Part shown: one piece after another, positions 15,201 through 30,200 of the stretch | Layout: each line of letters starts with the position of its first letter | How positions within the stretch are numbered: the stretch's first letter is position 1 | Assembly: GCA_036244855.1 (NCBI GenBank) | Contig: BQKZ01000003.1 | Location: 502,984-566,983 of the forward strand | Length of the DNA: 64,000 nt | Direction: 5' to 3' | From: Temnopleurus reevesii | Lineage: Eukaryota > Echinodermata > Echinoidea > Temnopleuroida > Temnopleuridae | The notes under the pieces: model-generated | The model's input: only the letters and a program-made list of their open reading frames with translations | Databases searched by the model: none | What the model was told of the DNA's origin: nothing | Position numbers and translations under genes: made by a program

Positions 15201-18200
15201 ATGATAAAGGTTATTCAGTGAAATTTAATGCTTTTAAAAGACACATGATGAAAAAAGATTGATATATTTAGAGTTTGAGAAATAATAATTGACTGTTATG
15301 ACATCAATTAGAGTAAGCAAGATGTTGCAAGAGAGTTGCGATTAATTTCAAATTGCATGCGATAAAAAAAAAGAAGAAGCACACATATAGGTTGGATTAT
15401 GGTATGTGCTTTTTAACAGGGTAATACCTTTCAACTGCAACTCACAAACAATGTAGATGGTAAGTTATGCTTAATGTTAGTTATCCAGAGAACTGACAAA
15501 ATGGGAGAAAACATAAATTTGAATCAGGAAGGTACCAATACAATTAAAAACCGTTTTTATTAGAAATTTAATTAAATATATCTTGCTATTTTTTTAAACA
15601 CCATGCATTCTGCAAAACTTTTTTTTTCTTACATTGATTCTTCAACAAATTTGATCATCTGCATGTAGTATGATGTACATTTCACAAGTAATGTATAGTA
15701 AATGTGTATCCATTTATTTGAAGGTGTTCTGGAGGTACTACACTGTGTACTCCTCGGCAGTCCTGAGGCTTTGAACATCATCAAAGAGAACCATATCAAA
15801 TCTATGATATCACAGCTGGAGAAACATGGTCGAGATCCAAAGGTAAGATTTATATAATGTTTCTTTGTTAGTTTTATTGTTTAATTTGAAAAAAAAACAT
15901 TATGGGAAAACTGTGATGTTGTCATATCATCATAGGTAAGATACTAACATTTCTTTGTGAAATTGATGTTCTGGAGCCTATTTCATGAATCTTAAACCGA
16001 TAGATTAGTTTTGGGAGAGATGGCGCTTCAGATATTTAACTACTTTGTGAGCTGCAGTAAAAGTATTACAATAATGCAGTTTTTCCAATAGCAAATTAGA
16101 GCATGTTCATAAGTTGTTTGAATAAAATCTATCAAGAAATAGCTTAATTGTCACAAAATAAAAAATGATGACCGCTCTCCCCACCATGCTTCATGTACAA
16201 AATGAATGCAAACTCACACACCGCAGACAATACCACCGATCGCTCCGCCCATTCCAGGCCGATGCTTCCCCATGCCAAAGCACTTAGCACACTGTAGGAA
16301 TAATGGCTGATTGGCATTGTTTACGTTAAATACGCCAGAATAAGTGCAAAAATCTTCTCCTAATTTCGTACATAGTTATATTTAAGCATGTAAAGCAATT
16401 TGGGAATACATCAGCTCGTTTCGCATCAATTTACCCGACCATCACGAATCTATACCTTAAAAAACATAAAAGATTAATCAAGCTCATTGTTATTTTTTTC
16501 ATTCCAGGTGCTAGATGTTCTCTGCTCCCTCTGTGTCGGCAACGGTGTGGCAGTGAGATCCAACCAAAACCTTATATGTGACAATCTGCTACCCTCAAGG
16601 GATCTCCTTCTACAAACCGCTGTTGTTGATGAAGTAGTGTGGTGAGTCAGAGATAAATAGGGACCAGGCTTTTATTTTGTAATTGCCCAATTAGACGGAA
16701 ATTTGATTTATTTATGATTCATGATTGATAAAGTTCATCTGAGTGTATATAAAGGTTGATGTCCTAAGATGAGGGAATTGATATAAAATGGATTTCAATT
16801 ACCCAGTGCATATTGATTTTAACCTCATTAGAAAGACAACAAAACCCTTGAAAGTAAAACCTGACTTTCTAATGGTTTCCCCCACTAAATTTCAAACTAT
16901 TCTATAAAACAATTTGCATTTTGAGCATTTCATTTTGTTCATAGGATGAAATTATGACCGAATCATAAAATTTCTTGAGAACAGTAGGCAATTGGCCGGG
17001 AAATCCTCTACATTGAAGAAAACTATGTAATAGAATTTACTATCATTGCATTAATGTCTTTATTATGTCATTCTAATCAATCTGTAAGTTAGAATGCTTA
17101 GAAGTCAGAATATATACAGGCACAAAATGAGTTTGTGATGTTGGCTTTGCATGATACACTCATTTTCCATTTCATCAAGACCATAACCTACAGTAGTAAT
17201 ACGTCAGATTGTAAAGTTAATGAACAGATGTGAATTAGAGGTGTATTTTCAACTTTCTAAATATTTTTCTATGACCATATATTTGTATCTGATCACAATC
17301 ATATTTTGAATCATTACTTCATTTACATCCTTCAATCCCAGCATGCGGCCCAACGTGAGCATTTGCGTAGATAAGCGGAGCACGGTGTACAAGAAGTGGT
17401 ACTTTGAGGTAGCCATTGACAAGCAGGAGGCTGGCACATCCAGACCCGTCCATTTCAGAGTAGGATGGGCCACAACATCGGGGTTCCGCACCTACCTGAG
17501 AGGCGGGGAAGGATGGGGACAGTCAGGGGTCGGTGACGATCTCTACTCGTTCGGCTTTGATGGGTTGAACCTGTGGACGGGTATGTTTGGTAGCTAAGTA
17601 AGATGCCCTGTTATGTAATGACATGAATGGAATGTGGACGGCCGAATTGACAATGTCATTGAAAGTGTGATTGCAAACAATAACAGCAAAATTAATTCAT
17701 TTCATCCTTATAAAAATATTCTTGAAATTTAATGATTTTTACAAAATGGATACAAAAAAGTACAGTCAAATCACACTTCACAAGCAATTTGCCTTCCCCA
17801 TTCCAGATTGCCTTTATATACCATGACTATTACAAAGCTACCTTTGGATTATTATCATTTATTTATGTTAATAAACTGTATCTGTTCGAAGAGTTATCAA
17901 ATACCCCCAATATTTTCATGCAATCTAACAACAAAATTAAAACGATTTGATAACGGAAGTGGTAGTTATGCTAATTATTGATCTTTGTGCTTCAACCTCT
18001 TCACGTGTGCTTTGAATCTCTCATGTTCAGTTCACATTATAAGTAAATTAATTTATGTATAGTTCAGATATCATAATTATAATAACATTCTCTCAAGTTC
18101 TTGAAAGATTCTTTAACACCCATACTAAATATATCATAACCCTCCACCATTTTCTTGTTCAGGTGGTGTGAGTAAGGCTGCCCCATGGAGTGGGAACCGC

Positions 18201-21200
18201 CTCCTATCCAAGGGAGACATTGTCGGTGTGTGCTTTGACCTCAGCGTGCCTCGCATCCTCTACCATGTCAACGGTAGTCCCATCAAGGCTTCCTTTGAAG
18301 GCATCAACCTAGAGGGCATGTTCTTCCCTGTACTCAGCCTATCTGCAAGAGTCAGGTAAGTTTTGTTGATGCTATCTTGGACTTATCATGATGATTCTTT
18401 TCAGGGCGCTGCTCAGCGATTGACTACCATCTGCTTTACCTTTCTGTTTTCACTCTACTTAAAGCCAGTGGAAATCAAATTTTTGTGCATGTTTTGTATG
18501 AACCAATGAAGTATTTTGCATTTTGCATCTTCACACATATACATATCCTGGTTAGATGGTCTGCTAATGTTGGGTGTTGTGAAGGATGTAGGCTGCATTA
18601 TTTATTTTTTGTTTGTTTAAATTATTTTTTTACTATCGTAGTGGGTCGTATAATGTCTTGAGATCATAAGCTGTTGATCTGCGCCACTATTATTTTATTG
18701 AGCCATTTAATTTTTCCCATTCTTACTTTTATCTATTTTCATTTTTTATCTCTCCGTAGTTCAAGTGAAACGATCCCACCGCTGCCACCAACTTAGGCAG
18801 ACTCTTTCGAAAGATGTTTGTCTACTATTCACCTAATTTTGATGTATTGTATTGTTATTTGATTTGGTTTATGTAGCCTTTTAACTATTTGTTTCTATCT
18901 AATCAAGGAATATTTGCCATGACAAGTTGTTAAAATGTTTGATGGCGTGGTATTGTTTGAAGGAGTGGTACTGAATTCAGATATCGGAAAGTTAAAGTAA
19001 ATATATATCATAAAATTTTACAATTCTAATACAGTTATGGAACTGAAAAATGCTTTGAAGGAATCTAATACCCGAGGCATTTCATCCTCATCTTTTCTAT
19101 TCCAGTGCTCGATTTGTCTTCGGAGGCAAGCATGGTCGATTCAAGTACTCTCCTCCAAAGGGTTTTGCTGCCGTGTGTGAGAGTGTTCTTCCCAAGGAGA
19201 GGTTGAAGATAGAACCCTGTTTTGTGTTTGGTGATGTAACAGAAGGCATTGTCCAAGGTCCTGCTGTCTCACAGGAGCAGTCTGCCTTCATCCCAGCTCC
19301 TGTAGACACTTCCAATGTAAGTCTTGTAGAGTTATGTTCAGAGAGATCTTCAGATCATTTGAAAAATTCAAACTTTAGAGATGAAACGCAATTAAGCTTC
19401 TATTGTAGATATTTGAAATATTGAAGTCAAATAAGTATACAGAAATTTTAGACAAAATATAATTTAAATAGGTAAATGCTGGAAAGCTGTCTAAAAGACT
19501 TTCTCTCTCATTATTTTTGGATATGATGTTTTATGAAGTAACTCCATTTTCAACAGGGAAAATAGTGCCTTACTGCCATTTTAAGATTGTTGATTTATGA
19601 GTATTATGATGTAAGGGATATTTTTTTCAATAGTTTTTGTTACAACAGAATTCAGTGTATTTCCTAATAGCCTCTATAGTTACAGATATAGAATAGAAAG
19701 AGAGGAATATTAAAAATGTAATGATTCACCAAGAATCAGATGAATCAGAGAACAAATTCAAATTGATTCCAATTTTAAATGACCCATTATTTGTTTGTAA
19801 TCCTTTGACTTCATATACAGGTATCTCTTCCTGGATACATCGAGATGTTGAGAGATAAGCTAGCAGAGAACATCCATGAGCTATGGTGTATGAACAAGAT
19901 AGAGGCTGGATGGACATGGGGCCCAGTAAGTCTGAGCTAAATATGGATGAAATATATTGATACACAGCGGTTTCATGTGAGAAAACAAAGATGATTATGC
20001 TACTACAATTAGATACTATTGATCTATGGAGAGGTTAATGGTAGCTATCTCAGTGTGATTTAGTTCAGTGTGGCTGATTATTTTCAAACTTCACAATATT
20101 CTGTAGTACACATTGTATGATATGTCATTGAAAAAAAAAAATTAGTTAATGAATCAATAATTCCATCAATGGACAATTCCATTAGTTTGTTAATTGATTT
20201 TGTATGTAAGATACGATTGTCCTTGTCCTTCTACTTCACTTTATGGAAAAACATTGCACCTGGTTTATAATTCATGTGTTATCGGAGGAACATTTTTCAA
20301 GTAAATCTCCTATGAAGGGGGATTGGATGAATGATATTTGTGGTATTGCCCTGATAAGTATGATTAACAAAGAATTTTTGATGGAAGTGCAGAAAGGTGT
20401 GATATGTATTCCATTAAAAATTTGTGAGTTAAAGGTTCCCTTTAATTGAGCAAAATTGAGCTATAAAGTTGTTTGATAATCATGGTGGGGATGTTAAAAT
20501 CTTTTCCAATATTTCAGGTCCGAGATGATACCAAGAAGGTTCATGACAGTCTCATGTTCTTCTCAAGCCTTTCAGAACAAGAGAAGAACTTTGACATCAC
20601 AATGGCCTATGAGACACTCAGGTAAGCAAATTGATTCATTTCATAATTTTCATTAGGATAATGTTCATAGGACCTTAAGAATGAAATGTTCTTGTTTCTT
20701 AGTGTCCGTCATCAATAAAATTTCATCAAGAAAAGTATGTGTAGATATATGTGAATAGTGAGAATTTGCAATTTAGGTCCAAACATAATGTCAATAGGTC
20801 TTGCAAAGAAAAACAAAAATGTGGTTTATATCATGGAATTTTAGTCATATAATAATAGTAATAATATTGATAATAATGATGAGTTCTCGTGTAGCGCAAT
20901 CTACCAACGCTGGCCCTCTCATTGCACTTGGTGTTTGAAGCATTTATAAAGAAGGTAGGTTTTCAATGCTCTTGGAATGAGCAAAGATCAGGCATATAGC
21001 GTAGAAGTGGTGGGAGGCAATCAAATTCCAATGTGTAAATAATTCCATTTCTCAAAAACAAACTTTTGTGGAGTATCATTATTTGTTTTGAGTTGTTGTA
21101 AATTGATATTGTTAAAATGTTTTTTTTCTTAGGACCTTGATAGCATTGGGGTATCACATCAGCATTGATGAGGAGACTTCCAAGTCAACACTCAAGAGAC

Positions 21201-24200
21201 TCAGACTTCCAATGAAGTAAGTCATAATAACACTCCTTTTGTTGTTGATATAGTTGCAAGAGCTTAGTGATGCTACAATCCTTCTAGAGATAGGGTAATG
21301 TTCTCTTCATGTTTCAGTGCTTTCAGTAGATTACAGTTTTTGTAGATTGTCATAGAATTATTGTGTACAATGATTTCTCATCGTGATATTGATAAGATCC
21401 TGTATGTGATCTTCCTGTGGATAATCTGGTAATCTTCTATTTAAACCACATATATAGCACATGAGAAGATTGTGTACAGAAACTAAATAAAATCTTGAGG
21501 CATATTGTGCAGTAGGCTTTGGTTAAGGTCCCTTGGAGCTCATTCAACATTTCTCTAGACATGAATTTCTACATGGGCTATTTATGTCTAAAATGTTTAA
21601 TTCTGTCTATTCAGCTACCTGATGTCTAATGGGTACAAGCCAGCGCCTTACAACCTCTCTAACATCCACCTCAACCCCAAGATGGAGAAGCTGGTAGAGC
21701 TACTGGCTGAGAATGCACACAATGTCTGGGCTAAGGATAGAATAGTCCAGGGATGGACATATGGACAGTCAGAGGTAAGCTGTGGTGACAAGCTCCATTT
21801 ATGCATTTTAACAAATGGGAGTGGTTTATAATTCTCTAGGAACTTGGTGACAAGCTACCATGGATTAATATTGCCTTTCTTGGATTTAGATTATTCGTAA
21901 TCATGTAGTATTTACCTAATACCTGGGCACTGTTGCATAATCTTATCTTCAATGTTATCTTTCTTCTAATAATATTCATGGTGACTTCTGTAAACTGCTT
22001 GGTGTGAATTGGTATAGTAGAATTTTTCTATGGTAGTTGCTATTAATTACAAAGTAATAATCAATTGCATGATTTATGTACCAGTTTCCAGTAGATGAAG
22101 AAAACATTTCTCGATAAAAATGGCTCAGCTGAGAATTTTAGGATTCTAGGATAAATTACTGGAAGCATAAATCTTTTAAAATTGAAAATATGGTTGAAAA
22201 AAAGGAAACCAAGCAAATAAGCCAAACAGAACAAAGTGATTTTATTATCCATTAATCAAAGCATCCTTTTCTTATCTAATGTAATGTCTTCATTACAATA
22301 GCTTAAATGAATACTTTGCATATTCTTAATTGTCTTCTGACGTCATACTATCATTTTCTCCTATATTTTATTGTTTGTTGTCCTCTGCAGGAGAATTCCT
22401 ACAAGCGCAACCCACAGCTCGTACCCTACAACCAACTCAACGACCAAGCCAAGAAGCTGAATCGAGACACGGCTAGCGAAACCATCAGAACCATCTTAGG
22501 GTTTGGGTACTCTCTAGAACCTCCCACGACAGAGGTCCAAGATGCATCATTTAGAGGTGAACAAATCAATCAATAGAAAACAGTGTACTTCCAGCAAATA
22601 TGCCCACTGGCTGATTAGAAAGAAAATGTCAGGAAGTGAATTAAGTGGGATAGTGGATCAGTTGTGACATAGTGGTATTGTCGTTTAGTGAAGAGATTTT
22701 CAAGTCAAAACAAATTCCAAAAATGTATTTTTGACAAAAGAATTGTTAATGTTGCACCCAACTTGAGAAAAATAAAAGTAGGTCTTGCCCAATATTTGGT
22801 AACAGAGCACTTGACAGTAGTACTTAGAATTCAGGGGTATTTGATGCATCAATGCATTGAACAAGGTGCTTATGGCTGTTGGAGTTACACTATAATCTAC
22901 TGGTTGATTTGTTCACCTTCAAATGTGACTTCTTGTTGATATATTCAGACTGTACTGTAATGAGTAATATTTTCTTGATGTTTTTTGACACGTCAGAATG
23001 AATGATGGTTTTCTGAGTTCTCTAACGTGTAATATTATCTTCCACCAGAGACAATTTTCATTTTTACATACAACTTGCCAGCATTATTGTTGGATTATTT
23101 TCTACAATTATTGCATAATTTGTGTGTATGAAGTGATGCCTTTATCTTTCTTGCGTAGGTTTAGCACGGGAGATCTCAGACAAGAAGCAACACACAAGAA
23201 CATTCAGAGCAGAGAAAACCTATGCAGTGAAGACAGGAAAATGGTGAGTGAAGCGAGCGAGAAAAGTGATTTCATGGTATACACTGCCTAAATACAGGAA
23301 TCTTATTTAATTGCCAGGTTTTAAAACATTTTCAAAACAAAATTTGTTGGTAAAGAATTGATCTTGTTTCCTATTTCCATATGTAATTTCCTTTTCATTT
23401 CATAAGAAGAAGTTATCAGTGCTGATAGTTTGTGCCTTTTATTCATTTTTTTTTTATTAATTTGGCAATGTACAGGTCTATTTTAGCAACAAAGTCAATG
23501 ATGGTCTTTTCCCACTTTATTCTTTTTTTTTTAAATTCAGGGTCAAATCAATCCCTAAAAATATTTTTAACTGGAAAGTAGGTTACGTTCTATGGTAGTA
23601 TTATTTTCTAAATGTTATCATGAAAGGCTTTAGTTGATTCCTCTAAGAGATACATTTATTTTGGCAGAAAGAAGTGTATTCAATTTTTCTCAAATGGCCA
23701 ACAAGAGATATGTCTTGCTGGATTTGAATCCTGAACTGTTTTACCCTTTTTTCCTACAACACATTGGTATCTTTCTCATTGCAATACCGTGCGGACCCTT
23801 TGTACCCATTGGAGTCAAATTTAATGATTTTATTTATATTAAAAAAAGATTTTTTTTTCTAAATGTGTGTTTTCAACCTCCTGCTTACAGGTACTTCGAG
23901 TTTGAGGCCATGAGTAGTGGGTACATGCGTGTTGGCTGGGGTCGCCCTGACATAGCAGCACGCTCTGAGGTTGGCACGGACGGATGTTCGTACGTCTTTG
24001 ATGGCTTCTTGGTAAGAACAAAATCTTACCTTTGATTTGTAACTTTTAAGTTCATTACAGCACTTCTGTAACCTACAATGTAATGTGCATTGTGTGGTAT
24101 GAAAAATAATTTTTGTTTTGTTTTAGAAATACATTCACCTGAAAACCATTCAGACAAATTTTTTGAAAAAATGTATTTAGTGGAAATATTTTATTGCATG

Positions 24201-27200
24201 GGACATGAATGTACTTGCAATAACATTTAATTATAAAGTAGTCGCTGCATAATCAACATTTAGAGAAAGGGCAGGTCTAGTTAATTGATTTACCTTTGGG
24301 GAGAAATATTCGCACTACAATTTATTTCAAAATAATGAATTCGAAGTTAAATTTCCTATTTTTTCATTTTCATTCTCTCAGGCAAGGAAGTGGCATCAAG
24401 GTTCTGAGACGTTTGGCAAGACATGGAGTGAGATGGATGTGATTGGATGCATGCTGAACCTGGTCGACAACACTGTCAGTAAGTCACTCTAGAAGGGTTT
24501 TTTTTTTACCCTTTTGGACCAAATTACCCATGTGGAATTCACATGTATCAAAATTTTGTATATTTTGTATAGATTTCCAAAAAATCCTGCCGTTGTACTG
24601 GAATGTTTTATACAAGCCTTTTAGGTGGAAGTTATTTTGGGGATACCGCTACTGTTGGAAAAACATTTATAAATCAATCAAGGTGTTTAAGATAAGATGG
24701 GATGCTTAATACACTTTAATACACTAAAAACCACTGTAGATTTCTCTTTGATTTATCAAATTTATCTGAGCATAGAAGGTTGAGAGCATTATACTTTTTG
24801 TGTTTTCTCTAATACATTGATTAAAAAAAGGCGAATAATTTGAGATTGATTTGTAGTCAGTTAAGTGTTTCATATATTTTTGTTTACATTGCATCAGGTT
24901 TTACGATGAATGGAGAGTTCCTTAGCGATTCTGTTGGTTCCGAGATGGCTTTCCACGACATCGAGATTGGAGAAGGTCAGAATTTTTTCATATTGTTGAT
25001 AAGATGGCATATGCATATTTGCTAAAGTTTATGTTCTTCACATTTTATGAAAATTATCACATTTAATTCAATGTTTCTTTGCATGAAATCTATATTTAAG
25101 AAAAATAATTTCAAAGTAGAACATTTTTTAAATGTGTATAATTAACTTCAACCCTTCCCAATATTGTTGCTTTGAGAAATTGTAACAAAGAATTTGTTGT
25201 ACATGTAGGAAAGACTGAAACAAGATAAACATTTGAATTGATGATGATGACAATTTTATTTGTTTTGCAGGATTCGTACCCGTTTGTATGCTAGCTGCTG
25301 GGGAGAAGGGAAATCTACACTTTGGTCAGGTATAGTTAATCTTTACTTATGACATTTTTGTTTAGGCACAACCTGGATGTAGTAGGTTATGGCTTTAAAT
25401 GGCACAATTTAGTTTTTAATTTCTTTCTGCTTAAATCTTGAACATCAGGAATTTCCAATGATCATTTTCGTAAAGTGAGGAAATGTATTGCATTTTCTCA
25501 GAGACTGATATTTTGACTGCTATTGTTATGGTTGCTCCCTGGCAACTGAAGAAGAGAGCAGGCTAACCTGTTATTTTTATTTATTTATTTTTTAAGGCTA
25601 ATCCCTACAAGGATAAGTGCTTTTCTTTCGCCAATTTTTGGTTTATTTCATCTTTTACTTGGGAAAAAATTAAAAGAGGAACTTAAAAAGGAACCTCACA
25701 CACATGTAATTTTTGTTCTATGAAAAGGACATACTTAAAAAAGCTTATAAAAATGGAAGCATATTTTACTGCTATATTGGAAATTTTGGAAATTTATTTA
25801 TCAAATTTCATTGACATAAAAAATCAATATTTTGTTTATAAAACGAAGGTTGAGCTAAGTGTATCTGAACTGAACTCTCTCTTCTTCCACTTTGTTAGGA
25901 TGTGAATGATCTGAAGTATTTCACAGTGTGTGGACTACAAGAGGGCTATGAGCCGTTCTGTGTGTAAGTCTCTACCTTTTATTTATTGAGATTAATGTAA
26001 GGTTGAAATGATATATAGATTCTATAATTTTCATTACTGACCTTAGATAATTTCCTTTAAATGAAATATAATTACCCAATGTACTAGCTTGGCAACTGTT
26101 CTTTGCAGTAGATATATTATGATGAATAATGAATTTATGTCTGTTAAGGTTTTTGGATGAAAAAAAAACATATATTGTCTCATACAATCTCTATTCATGA
26201 GGCAATGTGGGCTCAAATTTTACTCTTCAATGTTCTGTATGTGACAAGTTTTTAGTTATAATCAGGGTCTATGTAGCAATTAGAGTATTAAATTTCTATT
26301 TTCCATTATGCAAATAAGTTTGTAAGACATCATTGATGTCACAAAGCAGCATATTACCTTTATAAAATAAATCAAACTTGCTGGTACTATGGATCAATAT
26401 AAAAATGTGGCTTCTCTGCCAAGTCAACTTTTTAGATGTTTTTCGGGACTTCATTATTTTTTTTTCATTGTGATGCATGTACGATGCATCTTTCAAATTT
26501 TCCCTGCACACCCTGGGCAGATTTGCGTACTACATTAATTTGTGTTTACTTTCTAAATGCATTGTTTTGTTCAGTGTTTTATTTTTTATTAAAAATTTCA
26601 TTTTCTTTTTTTCTAAAAACCAGTCAGAATAATGAATCTCATAAAGTACTCTTTTCATCCTACTGTGTTTCATCTAGACTCCCTTTTGCGTGTTTATAAT
26701 GTAACATCTTTTTCATGTTTTACATTTATTTTTTCTGTATATATGTATGTTGAGTTATCATTTTTTACACCTGTACTATATGGAAAGTTTCAATAAACAT
26801 TTTCTACAGATATTTGTGCACTTAACCAACCATGTAAAATAACATTTTATACATGTATACAAATGAATTTGATTGTGTGAGGAACTTTTCATACAAATGA
26901 ATATTGCATTTCCAGAGTATGAATGTTCATACATGTAGTTACAATTCGCTATCATTACATTTTTTTTCTCTAATTCTAGTTTTCTAATTGACATACGTTA
27001 TCATAATCAAGGAATATAATTGAATTAGAACAACTTTAACTCAGATTGATATCTTTTCCTTTTGTTAATTAACACAATCTGACATAACTACAAAAGCAGA
27101 TCATTTTATATAATAACCACCTCCAATTCTGCATATATCACTGCGATTAGAGATCCATCAAACAATTTGAATCTAAAAATTGTCATTAATCAGCTTATCA

Positions 27201-30200
27201 TATACATGTATCCTGGAATATAGCTGAGCCAGAACCTCCATCTATTGATAAATGCAGTGTTTTATTTTTTATGATGATAATATATCATCATTATCATTAA
27301 ATGTTGACATCTGTGTCTAAACATACATGTAAATTATCTTCACTACGATGTCTACATTGGTTTATGATATCTCGGTTAGAAAAGGCCATTTATTTGTTGT
27401 ACCTTGCTTGTAACAACTGAAAACATTAATATTTATGTACTTTCTCTTTTTTTAATGTCTCTTTCTATTTTTTGTCTGCTGTCTTTTATACTGATGCACA
27501 GCAATTGTTACTCTCGGTATGTCTTTGTCTGTATCCTAACTACATTCTTGCAGAGTTAAAAAAGAGAAAAGAAAATGAAAGCTAAGATATATGGCATATA
27601 GGTTCGTATATTGCAAGCTTCACTGCAGCTACATGTGTCTAGCTAATCTTGTGTAAATGTATCCAACTCTCTCACGTCTGGTTCCTAGAATACTGCTATG
27701 CAGGATGGCCTTCCAATTATGAAATCAATGAGAAATCTTTTTTTTCAGAAAATTATTGGACTTCAAAGCAGAAATAAGAAAAGATCTGAGAAATTCCCTT
27801 TTCTTTGGCCTAAGCTAGAGCATAAATAATATTCTGATTTATACCCTATTAATCAGGATCCAGGAGAATTGTCTCTGAATTCTAACCAGCATTTTCTTTC
27901 CTAGATTTTGTAAGCAAGTGAAATGAAATAAACATTGTTCTGCTTTCTATTAATTGGGGGCCTTCCAGTATAACTCTTACGTGTCTATATGCATGAGTTA
28001 CTGTTTCTCATATTTAGCTAAAATCCTACTTCTGTGTAAACATCACTTTGTCACCAGTATTTTGTTCCCACGTGTTTTTTTCTTGTCATATTTAGAGAAG
28101 CAATTTTTAGCCTTTTTCTTTTTCTAATTATTTTAAAATATTAGGTAACATTTAAGGAAAATATTTCATGTTCAGGAAAGCGAGGCCCTAAATTAAAGGG
28201 GTACAATGACAGTTCCATTTAAAGACAATCGAGTTTATATCAGGACATTTGTGGATTTCATACAATACAGAGGCGTATATTTGTATGAAATATTAATCGG
28301 GAATAAGACTCACAAGGAATTAGTCAGAATTACGGATAGGTTATCTTGAACATTTTCAAGTAGCAGCACTGTGGTATGATTTACAGTTGTAGATCTCAGC
28401 TTTGCAATTTTGTATAATTTGCAAGATCTTTTGAATAGTATTGTGAACTTGTCACCAAGTGGCAGTGTTAGCACAGACTGTGAATACATGTCATGTAGAT
28501 GAATACAGGAATTTGTTCAATATTAGATTTATTAGTGTTTTTTTTATTATTATTTGTTTTAAATTTCTTTTATGACTTTATTTATACCAATATCAATTAT
28601 GGCCCTGCTTATTCGTACCTTCCTGACTATTGCTAAATTATCAATATAAATGAGATTTGAGTATTCTAAAATCTTGGTTTGTAACTTTCAATGTCGTTTT
28701 ACCATTCTGAAAGCTCTTCAATAAATCAATTACATTGGAATTTGGAAGACTCTTTCTCGCTATCAAAAAGGCTAATGGGTAAAATATTTTCAGGTAGAAT
28801 TTTCAGTGGAGAAAAAGCAGCTACTTGTTTGAATAGAAGAGGTTTGGCAAAGAATTGGCTTCAAAATATGATGTGAGATCACTTTTGTAGAAGAATATGT
28901 GAGTTTTGCAAATGCTTTTGGTTATGGTTTAAAGTTGGAAAACCAATTGGGAAAAAACCAATTGGGAAAAGAGTATCATTGCTGGCTTTTCTATTACAAT
29001 TTTGAACTTCTACACGAAAAGATTTTAAATTTTTTTCATCAAAGCTGTTTGGAACATTCATATATTTGTAGTTAGAAAGCATACAATACACCAAAAATGT
29101 GTGAAAAAATTTGCTGTGTTTTACACTGCTTTATGCAATATTATGGTGCTAATTACAATATGCCACGATATGTCACAAATCACGATATGTAGGCTTTATG
29201 TGATATGAAAAGTAGGAATGAAATTGTCAGCTTTTTTGCTATAAAAACTGTACAATAAATATTTTTTTGAATTTGTTATTATGGAATAATTTATGAGTTA
29301 AGAATTTCTCTTCCTATATATCATACAATCCCATAATCCATTAACTTGAAATATTAATCATGCCGTAAAATGGATAAAACTACATTGTTCAAATTCAAAT
29401 TCTTTCCACATACTGACTAGTATTGCATCTTTGCATTGGCCAAACAAAAAAGGCATTTAGCCTCACAAAACCAATTGGTGTTGTGCTGAGTGAAGAAGTG
29501 ATTTTAAAACTAAAAGTTACAAATTGGAAATTTTGTATGTCTTCTCCTTTTTTTTTTTTAGAAACATGAAGAAGTCGATGCCTCTGTGGTATTCCAAGAG
29601 TCAGCCAGTGTTCAATACAATCGAGGATGAACATGATAGACTCAGCGTCACTCGAATACCAGCTGGGTATGTAACTATTTTATTTTTTTTGCTAATTAAA
29701 GCCAATGATAATCTTGATCTGCCAGTTACTCGTGATGATGTGTAAGTTTGTTCCAGGTTGTTCTCTGCATGAAATGCATGTATAAATATCTTAATTATTT
29801 TCTTTACAGGATATGAATATAGAGTGAATATTGATTTCCAACGATTTATGTCATTGTGAAAGATTCAATCCTAATCCTATTGCTTCAAATTTATTACTTA
29901 GTGACCTCAATGTGCAAGCAATGTGAGTCATGAAGCTTGTGTTTTTAAGAAGGTCTTTATTTGTTTGCGTGTGAGTGTGTTTGTATGTGTGTGCATGTTT
30001 TTGTGTTTGTCTGGCTGGCTGTCTATCCATCTTTCTGTATGCGAATGTGTTCGTACATCAAGCTTATTAAAGCCCATTACCATACTTTAAAAAGTAAGGA
30101 CTAAATCTTATCATATAATCCTGATCGCTATTTCATTGCAGTATTGAAGGTCCACCATGCCTGAAGGTGTCCCATAAGAAGTGTGGTACTGTTGAGAATC

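Noticed and set aside
18759..18790. Possible exon after tctccgtag before SPRY1 exon 15
   Set aside because: No donor or matching phase; the sequence is a singleton of the ATCCCAC motif.
23634..23890. Upstream extension of exon 22 as one 133-codon frame
   Set aside because: The frame runs in from the intron; a clear ttacag acceptor at 23890 and exon 21's phase define the exon start.
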